DNA of 64,000 bases from Ilyonectria destructans. Taxonomy: Eukaryota; Ascomycota; Sordariomycetes; Hypocreales; Nectriaceae. Positions 1-13,100 of the stretch are shown here, one piece after another. Made by a program: the position numbers and the translations under genes. The stretch covers positions 1 to 64,000 of the forward strand of contig JAHEWK010000002.1 of assembly GCA_020740775.1 (NCBI GenBank), written 5' to 3'. The notes under the pieces were generated by a model. That model was not told the DNA's origin. It ran no database searches and saw only the letters and a program-made list of their open reading frames with translations. Every line of letters begins with the position of its first letter. The stretch's first letter is position 1.

Positions 1-1074
1 TGAGAGATTCTCACGACTGTATTTCTTAAGGTTCGGCGACAGGGCTCAGAAATAGATCACATTCAACGAGCCATACATCATCTCAGTCTTCAGCTACCAC
101 AGTGGTATTCTTGCCCCTGGTCACAGCACACAGACAAACGGCGACAGCAAGACTGAGCCTTGGCGTGTTGGCCATAGCATCATCCTCGCACATGTCGCCG
201 CCACTCGTCTATATGCAGCTGAATTCCAACCGTCCCAGAAAGAATTGATATCGATCGTGCTGAATGGACATTACTATGAGCCATACAATGCTAGTAGCGA
301 GGCTGATAGGGTTGCCGCAGAAAGAAGAATGGTGTTCTACTTTGGATGGTTTGGAGACCCCATCTTTCTGGGCAAGGACTATCCCCCGGCCATACGCGCT
401 CAACTCGGCGACCGGCTACCAGAGTTCACTGCTGAAGAATGTGAGCTTATTCGTCAGGCTCCTCCTCTTAATTCGTTCTATGGGATGAATCACTACACAA
501 CAAAGTATGCACGCGCGTTGCCAGACCCTCCAGCGGATGATGACTGGACAGGAAATGTCGAAGAGATGCCTGCTAACAGCGAGGGTCAAGCGGTCGGACC
601 CGTGTCTGGTACATGATGGTTGCGAGTTGCACCACTGGGCTTCCAAAAGCTGCTCAAGTGGGTATGGGACCGCTACCGTCTCCCTATAATCGTCACGGAG
701 AATGGGTGCGTTTGCCCTGGCGAAAGCGCCATGAGCCTTAGCCAGGCATTGGACGATGAGTTTCGCATCAAGTACTTTGGGTTGTACTTGAACGCGATAT
801 CTCGGGCAATATACGAAGATGGCGTCCCAGTTCAAGGCTACTATGCCTGGAGCTTGATGGACAACTACGGTAAGCTTTAGATTCCTACCGTTCAACCGTA
901 TCCTTGGGGTATCCAACTAACATCTCGGCAGAATGGTCTGCGGGGTATGGTCCACGTTTTGGCATCACACATATCGACTACAGAACTTTGAAGAGAACTC
1001 CAAAACGGTCTGCAACCTACTTAAAAGAGTCTTTTGAACAATGGAGGAAACAAACGGCACGTAAAGAGGCTTGA
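1..1074 (+). pseudogene. GH1 beta-glucosidase, 3' part, broken by two in-frame stops
   Basis: Family 1 glycoside hydrolases cleave beta-glucosides with a retaining mechanism. One reading frame (codons starting at 2, 5, 8...) carries the acid/base motif T-F-N-E-P (Glu codon 68-70), then PWRVGHSIILAH, NSFYGMNHYTT, the nucleophile motif VTENG (Glu codon 698-700), GYYAWSLMDNYEW and GPRFGI. These lie in GH1 order, and the frame ends at TGA 1072-1074. A 62-bp intron fits 870-931: donor GTAAGC, branch-like CTAAC, acceptor CAG, splitting the Glu codon of NYEW. TAG at 53-55 stands where GH1 proteins have Trp just before ITFNEP (TGG to TAG). TGA at 614-616 follows VSGT and fits CGA to TGA, although Ser is also common there. 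No frameshift is seen. The N-terminal half lies outside the window. Probably a recent pseudogene; two assembly errors are less likely. Confidence 0.85.
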
Positions 1075-2051
1075 TTGGTCAAAATTCACGGATCTTGTAG
1101 CTCTTCTACTTAGCAGCATCTCTGTACTGTCTAAAACAACAATTCTCATTGTGCAGTCTGGCGTCGTATTTTCACCGTTTTGATATTAGCCTGTCAGTCT
1201 ATCAGATCGCCTTTTAACTTGAATACATGAATTGGTTACACTTCTTGTCCCGAATACTTTCTTTTTCAACAAGATATGGGTACAATGTATTCAAACTCGG
1301 TGTGATGTGTATTGTAAGCTATTGCGTCCAATTACTCGTGTGCCAGTCCAACCGACAGATCAATGTCTAACGGGGGCAAGTCTCAACAATACCATTCCAT
1401 ATGACTAATAGACAGCTAACTCATATATCAATGTGAATGCAATCAGTGGTGGAATCATGTCGCATACCGATACATCCACACCTGGGCCTCGGCTTCCATC
1501 GGGGGTGTTGGAGAGGAGTCGAAGCGTATGGGGACCAATCCGTTTCCACGAGACCTTTCCGGGATTTTGAAGATACTCGTGTTGGACTGAATACGAGTAT
1601 TGCGCCCATGTCCCGGTAGGGGTTGTCAAGTCGGGCTTACGCTAACCCCAAAGATGTTAGCAATGAACTTCGCTCAGTGAAAGACCGTACTGTCACGAGT
1701 CATGAAGTGGGGCGTCTTGTTTGACGCATGTTCAAGATACCTACCCCAGAGTTCTCAAAGACATCGGTTTCTGATATTTCTTGAGCAACACACACATCAT
1801 CCCTAACACGAACCCACAGGAAGCGAAGATGAATCACGCGAAATATGAAATTTCAACACTTGCTGAGTGTTTCTGTTCGCAAAGAGATGCACCTGCAAAA
1901 CTTTTGTATCATGGCTCTCTGGACGATTCAAGCCCTCGGTTTCGAAATCACTTACCCTACAGTTCTGGCCACATGAAGATGGCAGTGGAAAATGGACTCT
2001 CAATATCGCGGTAGAGTAAAACAAGCCAAGTTTTCTATAACCCTGCCAAAA
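1075..2051. other. Intergenic, no gene recognised
   Basis: Space between two convergent genes, the GH1 relic (plus) and the GH78-type gene (minus). Short open frames occur on both strands around 1405-1629 and 1781-2024, but they overlap one another, have no recognisable motif and no convincing splice signals. I see only the two 3' flanks here. Confidence 0.5.
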
Positions 2052-4789
2052 CTAATCTAATTGTATATGAAAATTATAGTAATTCTTTCCCGAAAGTTTC
2101 TTGCTCGTTTGACCTAGCTTGAAAACTCCTCGTGTCTTTTTGGGTGCCTGGATTGTGACCTGCATAACCCCGTAGCTCACATGCCATTCAACCGTCAGAG
2201 TACCAAAGGCTGTCACAACATTGGCCTTGGCTCGCTTCAGTCCCATCGAGACTCCCATCTGAGGAGTAACAACCCAGTTCTGATAGCCGAAGCCATCCAC
2301 ACCATCTGCTTGCTGGATGCCGGCCACACCTCGCGTCAAGACGTAGGTTGGAGCGCCGCCCCAGGGATGTGAGAGACTGGTGAATAGCCCTAGTCCAGGA
2401 TTTCCGGCTTGGTTCACGTATTCCCAACTAGTGCCGGTGCTTGTCTCCTTGTTTGATATCATCGGCGTCCATAAGCTCTTGATCAAGTCCATTGAAGTGG
2501 TAGCCGCGGTTGCCGAGTCTTGGGTGAGGAGGGCTGAAAGCAGGAAACCGTTAGTGTTGGGTGAGATGTGGGTATCAGGATCGGTTGAGTTGCTAGAAGT
2601 CAAATCCTTGTATCCAAGGTTGAGCTTCAGTTCCTCGAGCCGTTTGAGAAGACGGGTGGCCTTGGCCTGGCTGGCAGCTCCTGAAGAAATACAAAACGCA
2701 ATGCTTGAGAGGGAAGTTCCACCCAGGTCCTGGAGTGAGTTGCCGTATGAACCAAGCTCGTCGTTCCAGAGCTTGTTGTTCACTGCCGATGCTAGGCCCT
2801 TTGCCAATGTGTTGTATTTGCTGGCATCAGCCTTCTTCCCAATAGCGGTCGCGACATCGGCCATTTCTGTCAATGCCCACAACAGGGCACAGTTAATGGC
2901 AGAACCTCCAGAAGAGGCGCCCAGGAAAGCGCTGGGCAGTGATAGCAAACCAGTCGTGCTAGACGCAGCAATGCTAGAAAGATACTGAAGGGTGGAACTC
3001 CAATGAGACCAGGTCTTCCTAGCAAATGACAAGTCGTTGGTCGCCCGTATATACTCAGTAAAAGACAAGAGGCCCAATATCTGGTAATCCGGCAAGATAA
3101 TGCCATACACTTCCTGGCCCTGGAAATACGATGCTCCACCTCGGGCGAAGGCGTTTAAGGCTAAGGAAGGATCGTAACCAAGAGGAGGAGCAAAGGGCAT
3201 CAGCCCGCTTGGTGTTTGCCAATCGAGAAAAGTTTGGAGGGTATCACGGGCCAGGTCAAATCTTGATGTACTCGCTCCAATGACACGGATAGTGTGCAGA
3301 AAGTCGCCCAACCATATGAGACGATCACGCTTCGGGCCATCTAGACAAGCGCCTCGGTAATTGGCGCGGACGCCGTACTCTCTAAGCACACCATTCTCTG
3401 AAGCATCCGTCAAAGGGTTCCGGTATATCTCTGTCTTGTTGGCAGTGTCGTAGGCAACGGCGTTTCTGAAGTAACCAGCTTGATCCTGCCACCCGCCGAA
3501 TCCAAAGGAGCCCCTGCTAGGAATGGTGCCGCCTGAAAGACGGAGGTTAGCAATCTTGTAGCTGCTTATTGCGACGTTGAAAACCTCGACATTGTCCAAG
3601 GATACGGAAATGTTTTTGCCACTGAGGACAGTCTTGACTCTGTACCACTTGTTGTCTTTGACGGGAAAAGGTACATCGAACGTATCTAAATGCCACGATG
3701 AAAGCGTAGTGACATTCACGAACGAATAGCCATATCCGAAGAGGATCGAATTTGGGCGCATGAAAGACTTATTTGCGTTGACAAACGGCTGGTTGTCGGC
3801 AACGAGATTGAGTTGAATGCCTTGAGTAGGTGAGGCCAGTGGGAATGCCTGATGGCAACTTGTTAGTGAATGTCTAAGTTAGGAGTAGGATATGAGAGTG
3901 CTCACTACATTCCAGCCAATCCCGCCTTGAGCGATTTTCGTGTCAAACTCGAGTGTATAATTTTCGAAAAATGCCCCCAAGGTTGTGATGGCTGGTCTTA
4001 TACCTCGGACGTATACACCATTCTTGGAATCAATCTCCCACATAGCTCTTTGACTTTTAGATTCCACACAGGATACACTCGCGGCTCTTGCACCAAGCTA
4101 CATCAAAATGAGATGGGTTTTGAATCGAAGGAAGATAGATGAGGGCCTTACCTTCCATATTTCGTTGAGATTCTCATCGTCGCATAAAAAGCTTGCGGGG
4201 AGATTCTCTACATCGATAACTGGCACGCTGGAAGTAAAGCTAATGGACGAAAAGGTCACTTGCCCCCCTGAAATCAATTTGATTGATTGCCATCTTTGGC
4301 CACCTTGAAGAAGGAAAGCGTCAATGCGTCCTGGCTTTGTGATCTTGTACGTCTCGACTCGATACGTGTTGGAGAGGGTGACTGCGTAGGGAAATGGACC
4401 ATCCGCGTGTGTTTGGTTGAGTCCTGATGCTTGTTCAGAGTACTTGACTTCAATCTGTACTGGTCCAGAGATAGATTTGACATCAAATGATGGATAACCA
4501 GCTACCTCGACTCCGTAGTCTAGGGTCGCGACTGGTGCTGTCTGACTCAACGAGAACTCGCGGAAGACTTGACCATTCACTGACGGTTGCCTACCCAATG
4601 CCAGCCCTACTGGAAGGAACTGGGCATGTCTGCACAGTGTTAGTGATGGCAAATGCGAATGGCGTGGGCTCTCGCATACTTTGAATATCTGTTACCAACA
4701 TCCCTGTGATGGGGTGTAGTTCCGAATGCATGTCCGGAGACAGAGAGTAGCCAAACGACAAGGGCAGAGCTCGAATTGTGGATCCACAT
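2052..4789 (-). CDS. Secreted six-hairpin glycosidase, GH78 alpha-L-rhamnosidase-like
   Basis: Predicted extracellular enzyme that would release terminal alpha-L-rhamnose from plant glycosides or pectin. Proposed CDS: complement join 2052-3848, 3906-4097, 4152-4629, 4680-4789, which gives 858 residues with all phases closed. Introns are 50, 54 and 57 bp with GTATGC, GTAAGG and GTGAGC donors and AG acceptors; CTAAC lies before the first and third acceptors. The start at 4789 gives a clear signal peptide (MWIHNSSSALVVWLLSVSG). Residues about 40-190 form a beta-rich N-terminal region. Residues about 200-400 hold MWEID and GFGGWQDQA and look like a concanavalin-type sandwich. From about 425 comes an (alpha/alpha)6 barrel with DGPKRDRLIWLGD (about 430), the segment where GH78 enzymes carry their general acid, and SHPWGGAPTY near 757. 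No lesion is visible, although the neighbouring GH1 gene is dead. Exact substrate is inferred. Confidence 0.85.
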
Positions 4790-6310
4790 GACGGAGATAA
4801 GTGAATGGGCTGTTGCATTTGATGCTCAAGGTAACATAGTAGTTGATCTGACCCAGCTTCCCGGGTCGAATCCGTGGACTTATATCTTGATTTGTTGCCT
4901 TGTGACGAGGGCTACAATACGGGGTTCCTAGACGAGCATGTGACCTCGTACAAGACCTGGTCTATTCCTATACTAAACTCCAAGAAAACTAGGTGATTAT
5001 TCTAGTTTAACGTGAGCTCACGTTCATGGCTGTAATTAATAAACTCGGTGGGTTGATGAACCGAAGCCGAGCCCAATTAGACTTATGGTGCGACCAACTT
5101 TGCGGGGAAACAGGCTAGGAGACAGGGGTGCCACATGAAATTGCACTTCTCCTAGTTGACTACGCTCACTCCATGGATCTCCGCGAGTAGGTAGACCGAA
5201 AGCCGGAGTAGACTGAATTTCAGAGTCTTGAAAAAATGCACCCACTAGTGGTGGAACGGGGTTTTTCGTTGCACGTCGGAAAACCCGTCGGTATTACAAG
5301 GATTGCTTTAGATCATGTGGTGGGGACTCCGTAAATGGTGCCCATGATTCACTAGGCAAGGTTGATCACCAAGTAGCGCCGCCCCTGGCGGAGTGTTAAC
5401 GGAATGCTGATACGCGTGTAGAATACTGATACGAGTATAGAACCCTGATGCAATGCAGAATTGCTCGGATTTCCTGGTGGTGCGGGCAGTGGCCGCGTAT
5501 GACAATCATCCAGCTCCAGAGATGCCGACCCCCTTGATCAGCGCCCTGACCGAGGCTGAGGAAGCTTCACTGAGCTGTTTGCAGTTTATCAATTACCCAT
5601 AGAGTCAGTTTCCTCCTCGGAGTGCTTGGGACAACCATTTTGAATCTAAATTCTTGTTCTTGCCCAAACTATAATAAGGCCGTACACTGCCCCGTGAGTT
5701 CTACAGGTCACAGGTGTGAGAGCCTTTCGGGATAGAATCATCCCTCGTATTACCCGGATTCACCCAGCCTGGGCGTACTCAAATAGTCGCCCGGTTCTTT
5801 CGGTTGGATTCAAGGCGATAAAAAGCCATGGCGTCTCAGCGCAAACGAGGAAGCGTGTAATGATGGTGGTGCATTTGTGAGCAAGGTCCAGATTGCGCAT
5901 GCCTACGAAGAAGCCGTCGTTCTAGCCCAGACTTGACTAGAACATCAACTAATGGCGCTTGTAATCTCTCGCCGCAAATAAGAGATCAGGTGAACTTGCA
6001 AGCACAAAATGCGACAATTCCAGGGCTCAGGAAGGAAACCGAGGAGGGTGGGAACAGGGAGAGAGTGCTCGGGCCGATGAAGGCCGACTTAAGAGATAAT
6101 CATGATACATGCCGCAGGACTCGTCTAACCCCGCACTCCTTCAAAAAATTTGGAAGAATCAATGCTTGAGGACGACGATTCGTGTATCGTATCTTCTACT
6201 CCCGCTGCGCCTTCATATGCGCATTACCTATGAGGCCTTTAACAGCGTGTCTGGTATGTCGGTAGGTAAAAGTCCACGTGGTGTCTTTTCCTCTCACACA
6301 CAGCTCACTG
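4790..6310. other. Intergenic; approach to the AT-rich block
   Basis: Apart from the GH78-type promoter I see no gene. At 5403-5440 a 19-bp unit occurs twice in tandem (AATGCTGATACGCGTGTAG, then AATACTGATACGAGTATAG). Composition is ordinary up to about 6300 and then drops quickly: stops and TA-rich strings dominate from about 6490. A 129-codon open frame at 6109-6498 runs into the AT-rich edge and has no recognisable motif. Confidence 0.45.
4880..4888 (-). promoter_or_regulatory. TATA-like box of the GH78-type gene
   Basis: On the minus strand AGATATAAG lies about 90 bp upstream of the start codon at 4789, a usual fungal distance. No other binding site was assigned. Confidence 0.4.
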
Positions 6311-7370
6311 ATAACAGGACTCAACGTAAAAATACTCTCGAGTTCATTAAGGCATACATTGTTCTTTCTGTATCAAACGAAACTTACAGTACTCTGCTAG
6401 CTGCTAACTTATCCAATCTCTATCTAGAGCTTATAAGCCTCTTATTAGCCGCTGGGATAGTAATAATACCTATAGTATCCTATACTAGGAATTATTAGAG
6501 GAGCTAGTAGACTTCTACTTTCAATATATCTATATTAGTTTTTCTTATCTTTTTTATTAGCTATTCTTTAGAATATCTATTAGAGATAGTTTAATTTCTA
6601 TAATTCTCTTTTTTAAAGTTATTACTCTTTCTACTTACTTCTTATTATACTATAGTCTAACTGATATTAATCTATAGACTTAAGGCTATTATTATATTAA
6701 AGAGGTAGAAAAACTGCTTAATTTATATAATATATCTTTAATAACTATCTAGATATATATCTTACTAGCTACTAACTGTATTACTAAAGAAGAATAAAAT
6801 ACTGAGTCTATTTTTTATACTCTTACTTCTTAAATTACTCTATTAATAGACTTCTTTAATACTCTAATTAAGTTAGAAATTAAATAAAAAGTAAACTGTA
6901 AAAATATATATTTTTTACAGATACTTACAGTTATATATTATAGTCTAGTAGACCTTAATTATATTTAATATATAGATATCTTTTACTCTCTTTCTCTTTA
7001 AGATAATTAAATTAACTAATAATATATCTATATTAATAGTAGAGTTAACTCTTATCTAACTTAAACTAAATACTTAAATAATCTGCCCTCTATTAATAAA
7101 TTGCTAACTTTAGGAGAAGAGTTATATTTTTTTATACTTACTTATATAATTAAGCTTAATAGACTTCTTAATAGAATTAAAAGATTAAATATTATAATTA
7201 TTAAGCAGCTAAATATAGAAATAGTTAAAAAATTAATATAGTATTATTTTAAGCTTCTTAATAATTAGGTTTCTAAGTTACTACTTTAGTTAAAATTTAT
7301 AAAGTAAACTTAAATTTTTAAATAGAGTTAGACTTAAAACTAATATTTATCAGTTTTTATATTAACTATT

Positions 7371-7566
7371 ATAAGGGGAGAGCCCTGAATTTATCTAATA
7401 ATAGGAGTCTTATATTTGGAAATATCTAAAGCTAAAGAGAGAGAAAAAAGAAGAGACCTTACTAAGAGGTTACTGTAAAAACCCTACGCGCTAGTTATAT
7501 AGTTAGGTATTAATTCCTTCGGGCTGGGCTTAAGCTTAATCCCTCACTTTAGGCTCAGCCTGTAAT
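7371..7566. repeat. Less mutated island inside the AT-rich block, unidentified
   Basis: A stretch with clearly more C and G than its surroundings. It has a purine-rich part (about 7428-7458) followed by about 95 bp that begin TGTAAAAACCC and end AGCCTGTAATA. The TG...TA ends and the purine tract in front recall a short LTR preceded by its polypurine tract, but I found no partner copy in the window. It may be a younger short repeat. Confidence 0.3.
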
Positions 7567-7917
7567 AACTATAATAATATTAGATAACTTTTTTTCTACT
7601 AATTCTTACACTTTAATAAGATTATTAATAAGTATATATATATTCAGTTTATACTTAGCTGTATTAAAAAATATAAATAGTATACTATTAATATTTATAA
7701 TATTATTTCTTAAGTAAAAATATAACTAAAGAGTAATATCTTATATTTTATATTAGGTTATATTTTTATATTTACTTTAATATTATAGATTTATATTATA
7801 CTTTTTAATCTTAATAATAATAAGATATTAATTATTAAAGCTTATTTACAGTGTAATTTTAAGATACTTATTACACTCTATATATACTAATCTATTATTT
7901 CTACCTTACTTAATAGA

Positions 7918-8471
7918 TATTAAAGACTATAAATATATAACTATATATAACTTCTTATATAATTAAACTTTAAGCTTTTAGCCTTAAAATATAGCTTAAA
8001 AGTTCTATAAAATTCTTATAAAAAGATATTAAAATACAGTATTATTAATACTATTTTCACTATATAACTAATAGTTAGAGTTAGCTTAATTATTAGACTG
8101 TACTTTAAAATTAATTAATTTTAATTTCTCTATAATTTAAAATTAAAATCTCTTAACTATTAGTATACCTTAGGTAATAACAGTAATACTATAAGAAAGC
8201 TGTACTTTTAGGCTTTCTAATAGTATATTTATTATCTTAATATAATAGCTGAGTTTTAAGAAAATTATCTATAAAAAGACTGAAACCCTTAAGGTAATTT
8301 TAAACTTATTTTATATTAGTATTATTATATTATATACTATTAATATACTATTTTATACTATTTTATACTATTTACCTTTTATTTTTATATACTCTTTAAC
8401 CTTATATTCTTTATTAGAATATTTCTTTTATAATAATATTACTTTATTTTACTGCTTTATAACTTCTAATA
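7918..8471 (-). repeat. Family F LTR, left copy (554 bp)
   Basis: It begins TATTAAAGAC and ends CTTCTAATA, and matches 27672-28226 along its whole length with mostly C/T and G/A differences. A third copy at 42782-43334 lies in the opposite orientation. Pre-RIP ends would be TGTTA...TAACA. A T-rich tract right after it (TTTTTCTATTTTTTTCTT, 8474-8491) reads as a polypurine tract on the minus strand, so an attached element would run on the minus strand with this as its 3' LTR. Confidence 0.75.
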
Positions 8472-9805
8472 GTATTTTTCTATTTTTTTCTTAATATATA
8501 TTACTATATTTTAAAGCCTTAATACTATATTATTCTTAAGTAGATTAAACTTAATTAGCTAATCTAACTTTAAGATAGTAAATTATCTGAATTTATATAC
8601 TTATTATATACCTATTAAGTAACTTTTAAATTACTTATTATTCTATTTCTTATAATATTATTTCTTCTATTAGAGGTATTTTTATACTAACTTAAAAGTA
8701 TAATTAAATACTCTAATAATTTCTATATATTATATTCTATAGGCTATTCTATCTATTTAATAAAATAGAAAGTAATATTCTAAATCTTTTTATTTAATAT
8801 AACTTTTTTAATATTCTATTTACTTTCTTTATTTTTTAGCTTTAGTAGATTTAGTAGTTATTTATCTATTACTTATTAAGCTTTTAGCTATAATTTTAAA
8901 AGAGTTACTAAGAATATATTATATATCTGTTAATATTTCTCAGGTAGATAAATTTAATAAGCTCATATTTTAATTCTCTTTATAATAACTATATTAATAA
9001 ATTTAAATACTAACTTATAATATTTAAATTAAAGTCTTTTAGTTAATAGGCTTACTATTTATTATATTTTATACTTTTATTTTTAGTACTATTTATTATA
9101 ATATTTAAAGTGAAATTTAATAGCTTATTATTAAATTACTCTAATTTTAATATATACTTATTAAATATTTATAATATATTTAGCTACTTTTTATATAGTA
9201 ATTCTAAAGTATTTAAAGATATATTTTATTATCCTAAGGTAGTAGTTATATAATACTTCTATAGAAAATACTATAATTATACTATACTTACTGTTATTAT
9301 AAATAAAGACTACTTTAAGCAGTTATATAATTTAGTTTATTAATACTCTTACAGTATAAATATAGTAGTATATTTCCAGTATTTAATTTATTCTTTCTAT
9401 TAAATTATTAATCTGTAAATAGTATATAGTAAATAGATACTATTTAGTTACTTATTATAATATTAGCTCTATTTAAAATTAATTAGTAAAAAGCTTATTT
9501 CTATTACTAATAATTTCCTTTAGTATTTTATATTAATACTTAATATATTTATAGATTAATACAGCTAGTTAAATAGCTATTACAGTCTTTTTATATAATA
9601 AAAAGTTATAAAATTTATTATTTAATATATAATTACTAGAATTATATTATACTTCTTACTGTCTATTTATATACTAATTAATAAGTCTATAATAAAGTCT
9701 ATATTAATCTTTTAAAAGGGATATATTAGTAGCAGTAAGAATTATAGCTTTTTATAAGGTTTATATCTTAAGGTATATATCTTAAGATACTATTAATATT
9801 AAAAG
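8472..9805 (-). pseudogene. Family F internal remnant with integrase trace
   Basis: Minus-strand reading of about 9600-9715 gives, between RIP-type stops, a DFIIDLLIS segment, then SKKYN, ILVII and a Phe-rich stretch. This matches the catalytic-core start of Gypsy integrases, where the first Asp of the D,D-E triad sits. Only about 1.9 kb of internal sequence lies between the two F LTRs once element A is removed, so gag and RT must be mostly deleted. The rest of this stretch shows nothing further recognisable. Confidence 0.5.
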
Positions 9806-10178
9806 TATTATAGCTTAAATTAGAATTAAGCAGTTATAACTAGTAGAATTATAATATACCTACTTTTTCTATCTAATTATATATAGAGTATTATACTAAA
9901 GATTATATCTATAATTCTGGATTATTATAATCTAAGGATTACTGCAATCTAATATCTTATATAATTTATAAATTACTATTCAGTATATAAGTATATTTAT
10001 TTAGTATTTTTATAGAGATAATCTTACTAGCTATTAATATACTTAATTATAATAAATTTACTATTTTACTATTATTAAACTGTAATCTATATTACTTACT
10101 ATAATATCCTAATCTACTAAATTATATACTCTATACTTAAATTTACTCTATACTATTAGGTTAAATCTAACTGTTATA
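9806..10178 (+). repeat. Element A 5' LTR
   Basis: Starts TATTATAGCT and ends AACTGTTATA (RIP versions of TG...CA). AGCTATTAATA at 10029-10039 is the exact reverse complement of TATTAATAGCT at 10179-10189, the first 11 nt after the LTR, which is the expected primer-binding position. Confidence 0.85.
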
Positions 10179-13100
10179 TATTAATAGCTTTTATTTAGTA
10201 TATTACTATATTAACTTAAGTAATATCTTAAATAAATTAAAATAGCTTTTATAATTTTTAGTATTTTATTTAAAACTAGAAAAAATCCTATTATTCTACT
10301 TAAGGTTAACTCTATTAATAATATTAATATAGAGAAATTTAAATCTAATTCTAATAATAAAGAGGTTACTTAAAAAAATCTTAGGAGATTTTAAAAGTAA
10401 AATAATTACCTTAAAGCTAAGCTTAATAAGCTTACTAATATTACTAATAGAAAAAGTAAAGAGAAAGATAATAAAATTAACTAGCTGCTAGAAAAAGTTA
10501 ATTAGCTTATAGATTATAATAAATAACTTAATAGAGATTTTATCTAATAAAAGTTATTTTACTATAACTATATTATTTATTTTAACTTTCTTATAGTAAA
10601 AAAAAGAGATATAGAAGAAATTCTTAAATCTAAATAATTTAAACTATTTAATAAAGCTGCTATTAATCTTTAAGAATTTCTTATATAAATTACAGTATTT
10701 TAAAGCTACTACTCTATATAATTTACTAGGAAAAAAGCTAAAGTCTACTATACTATAGAACTTCTTAAGAATAAAGCACTCTAATAATTTAAATTAATTA
10801 TATAGAAGTATCTTAATAACTCTTATTATATAAAAAAGAATAAAATTAAGGCTATTTATACTAGCTATAAAGTATTTAAAAAAGAACTTTAAGATATATT
10901 TAGTTTTATTGGTAAAAAATAAGCAGTAAAAATATAACTTTAGAAACTCTCTTAGAAAGTATTAATATTAAGCTATATAGTTAAATTCTATAATAGTATC
11001 TTATATTTAAATTAAAAAGAAGAATTAGATATAGCAGCTTACTATAGAAAGCTTAAAGTAGAAGTTAAAAATATAATAGTTAGATATAAGCTAACTATAT
11101 TTAATATTTTTATTACTCTCTCTATAGAAATTAATAACTAATAGTTTAAAAGATAATAAGAAAAAAAAACTGAAAAATTAAAAGGTATAATCTATATATT
11201 ATTCTAGAAAGATAAAAAGAATAATACTAATTATAGTAAGAAATAATAAAATAATACCTTCTATAGAATAACATTAAAATCTATAGAATTAAAATCTATA
11301 TAAAAAGATTACTTAAAGGTTAAATACTGAAATTATAGAAAGATAGACTACTTTAAAAGTAAATACTATATTTTAAAATCTAACTAAAAGTATAAATCTA
11401 TACTTAAAGATAAATATATCTATTTTACTAACTATTAGTACTATAATAATAATAATAAACTTTAAACTGCTATTTACTTAAAAATCTTTATAATAGCTTA
11501 ATTTAGATATAATAATATTAGATTGATATTTAATACCTACTAACTACTTACTATTAGCCTCTATAAATTAAAGAAAGTTCTTAAGAAGAAAAATTATTAT
11601 AATAAACTTCTATAAGAAGAGAAGAATTTTATTATTAGGCTATTTAAACCTAATTTAAAAAGTATTTAAAAGGGAGTTACTAATAATATTATAGATAACT
11701 ATATTACTATTAAATAAGAATATAGTATAAAAACAGTTTGAAAATTAATTCTTAAATTACTCTATAATAATAAAAAAGAATTAAATAACCTAATATTTTA
11801 TATTATAGCTATAGTATAAAGAGGAAATACTATTTTAAGTAGATAACTTAAATCTATTATATTATTCCTACTTAATAGGGAATATACAGTAAAAATAGCT
11901 AAAAAAGTATAAAAAAGAAAATAAGCTTTAATAATACTTCTATACTAAAGAAGATAACTAACTCTAAATATATATTAAATAGAAAGTCTATATTATATAG
12001 AAAATAGAACTTCTAGTAGCTAATAAAGATATTATTACTCTTACTGAAGAATATCTAAAAATAAAAAATAGATATAACTGTAAAGATACCTATTAGAGCC
12101 TTTAAATAGAGGATATATAAAGCTTTAAATCTAGCTGTAAAGAATACTAAAAACTTAATAATTTAGAAAACTAAATATAGAAATATATAGTAAATATATA
12201 TAATAACCTTATAAATAAATAATAAAGGTTTAGTGTAAATATTAATATTAATATCTATATCTATAATATACACTTAGAATATAACTTATTCTATATAGTT
12301 TTAAAAAAATAAAAAGATAATAACTTAAGGATAATAGTAATATACTTTAAATATAAAGAAATTTTATAGATATTATATATTACTTATTTCTACTTAAAAT
12401 ATAAGAAAGATAAAATCTACTATAATTATTACTCTATATAAATAAATAATAAATCTATTTAGAATTTATACTTATAGAATAAACTTAAGTATTTTTAAGT
12501 TATTTAATAGTATATAGAAGTAGGTATTATATAATTAGAAGATAAAAGAGACTTTTTTCTATTTAGCTATATAAGCCTAATTAGTATTATTAAGAAATAT
12601 AAAACTGAGAAATACTATATATATAAATAATAGAAGATAAAAAAGTAGTATAAATATAAAAATAAAGATATTACTAAGTATACTATAATAAAAGTACTAT
12701 AATATAATAATAAGAATTATAAAGAATATAAATAGAAAATTTAAGATAAATTCTAATATATTAAGTTTTTAATATATTAAAATTATAACTTCTTTAATTA
12801 TAGAGGAATTAGTAGTTTTAATTAAGCTTAAAAAAGTAAGATAGAAAATTAAAAATAAAAAGAGATAAACTCTAAATATAAAAATAAAGAATCTATTTAA
12901 AATATCTAATTTTACTTAGTAAAGAATATAATAATCTATATTAAATCTAAATACCCTCAGTATAGAGTAGAAATATAAGAAATTAATATATATATTAAAT
13001 AGATATATAATAAAGAGTTTAACTTCCTAATATAAACTGGAGAAAATAAAGTAGATTAAAACTGATACTAATAACTTTAAATTTAACTGGAAAATAATAT

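Noticed and set aside
1405..2024. Overlapping short frames between the GH1 and GH78-type genes
   Set aside because: Frames on both strands overlap; no motif, splice signal or promoter supports any of them.
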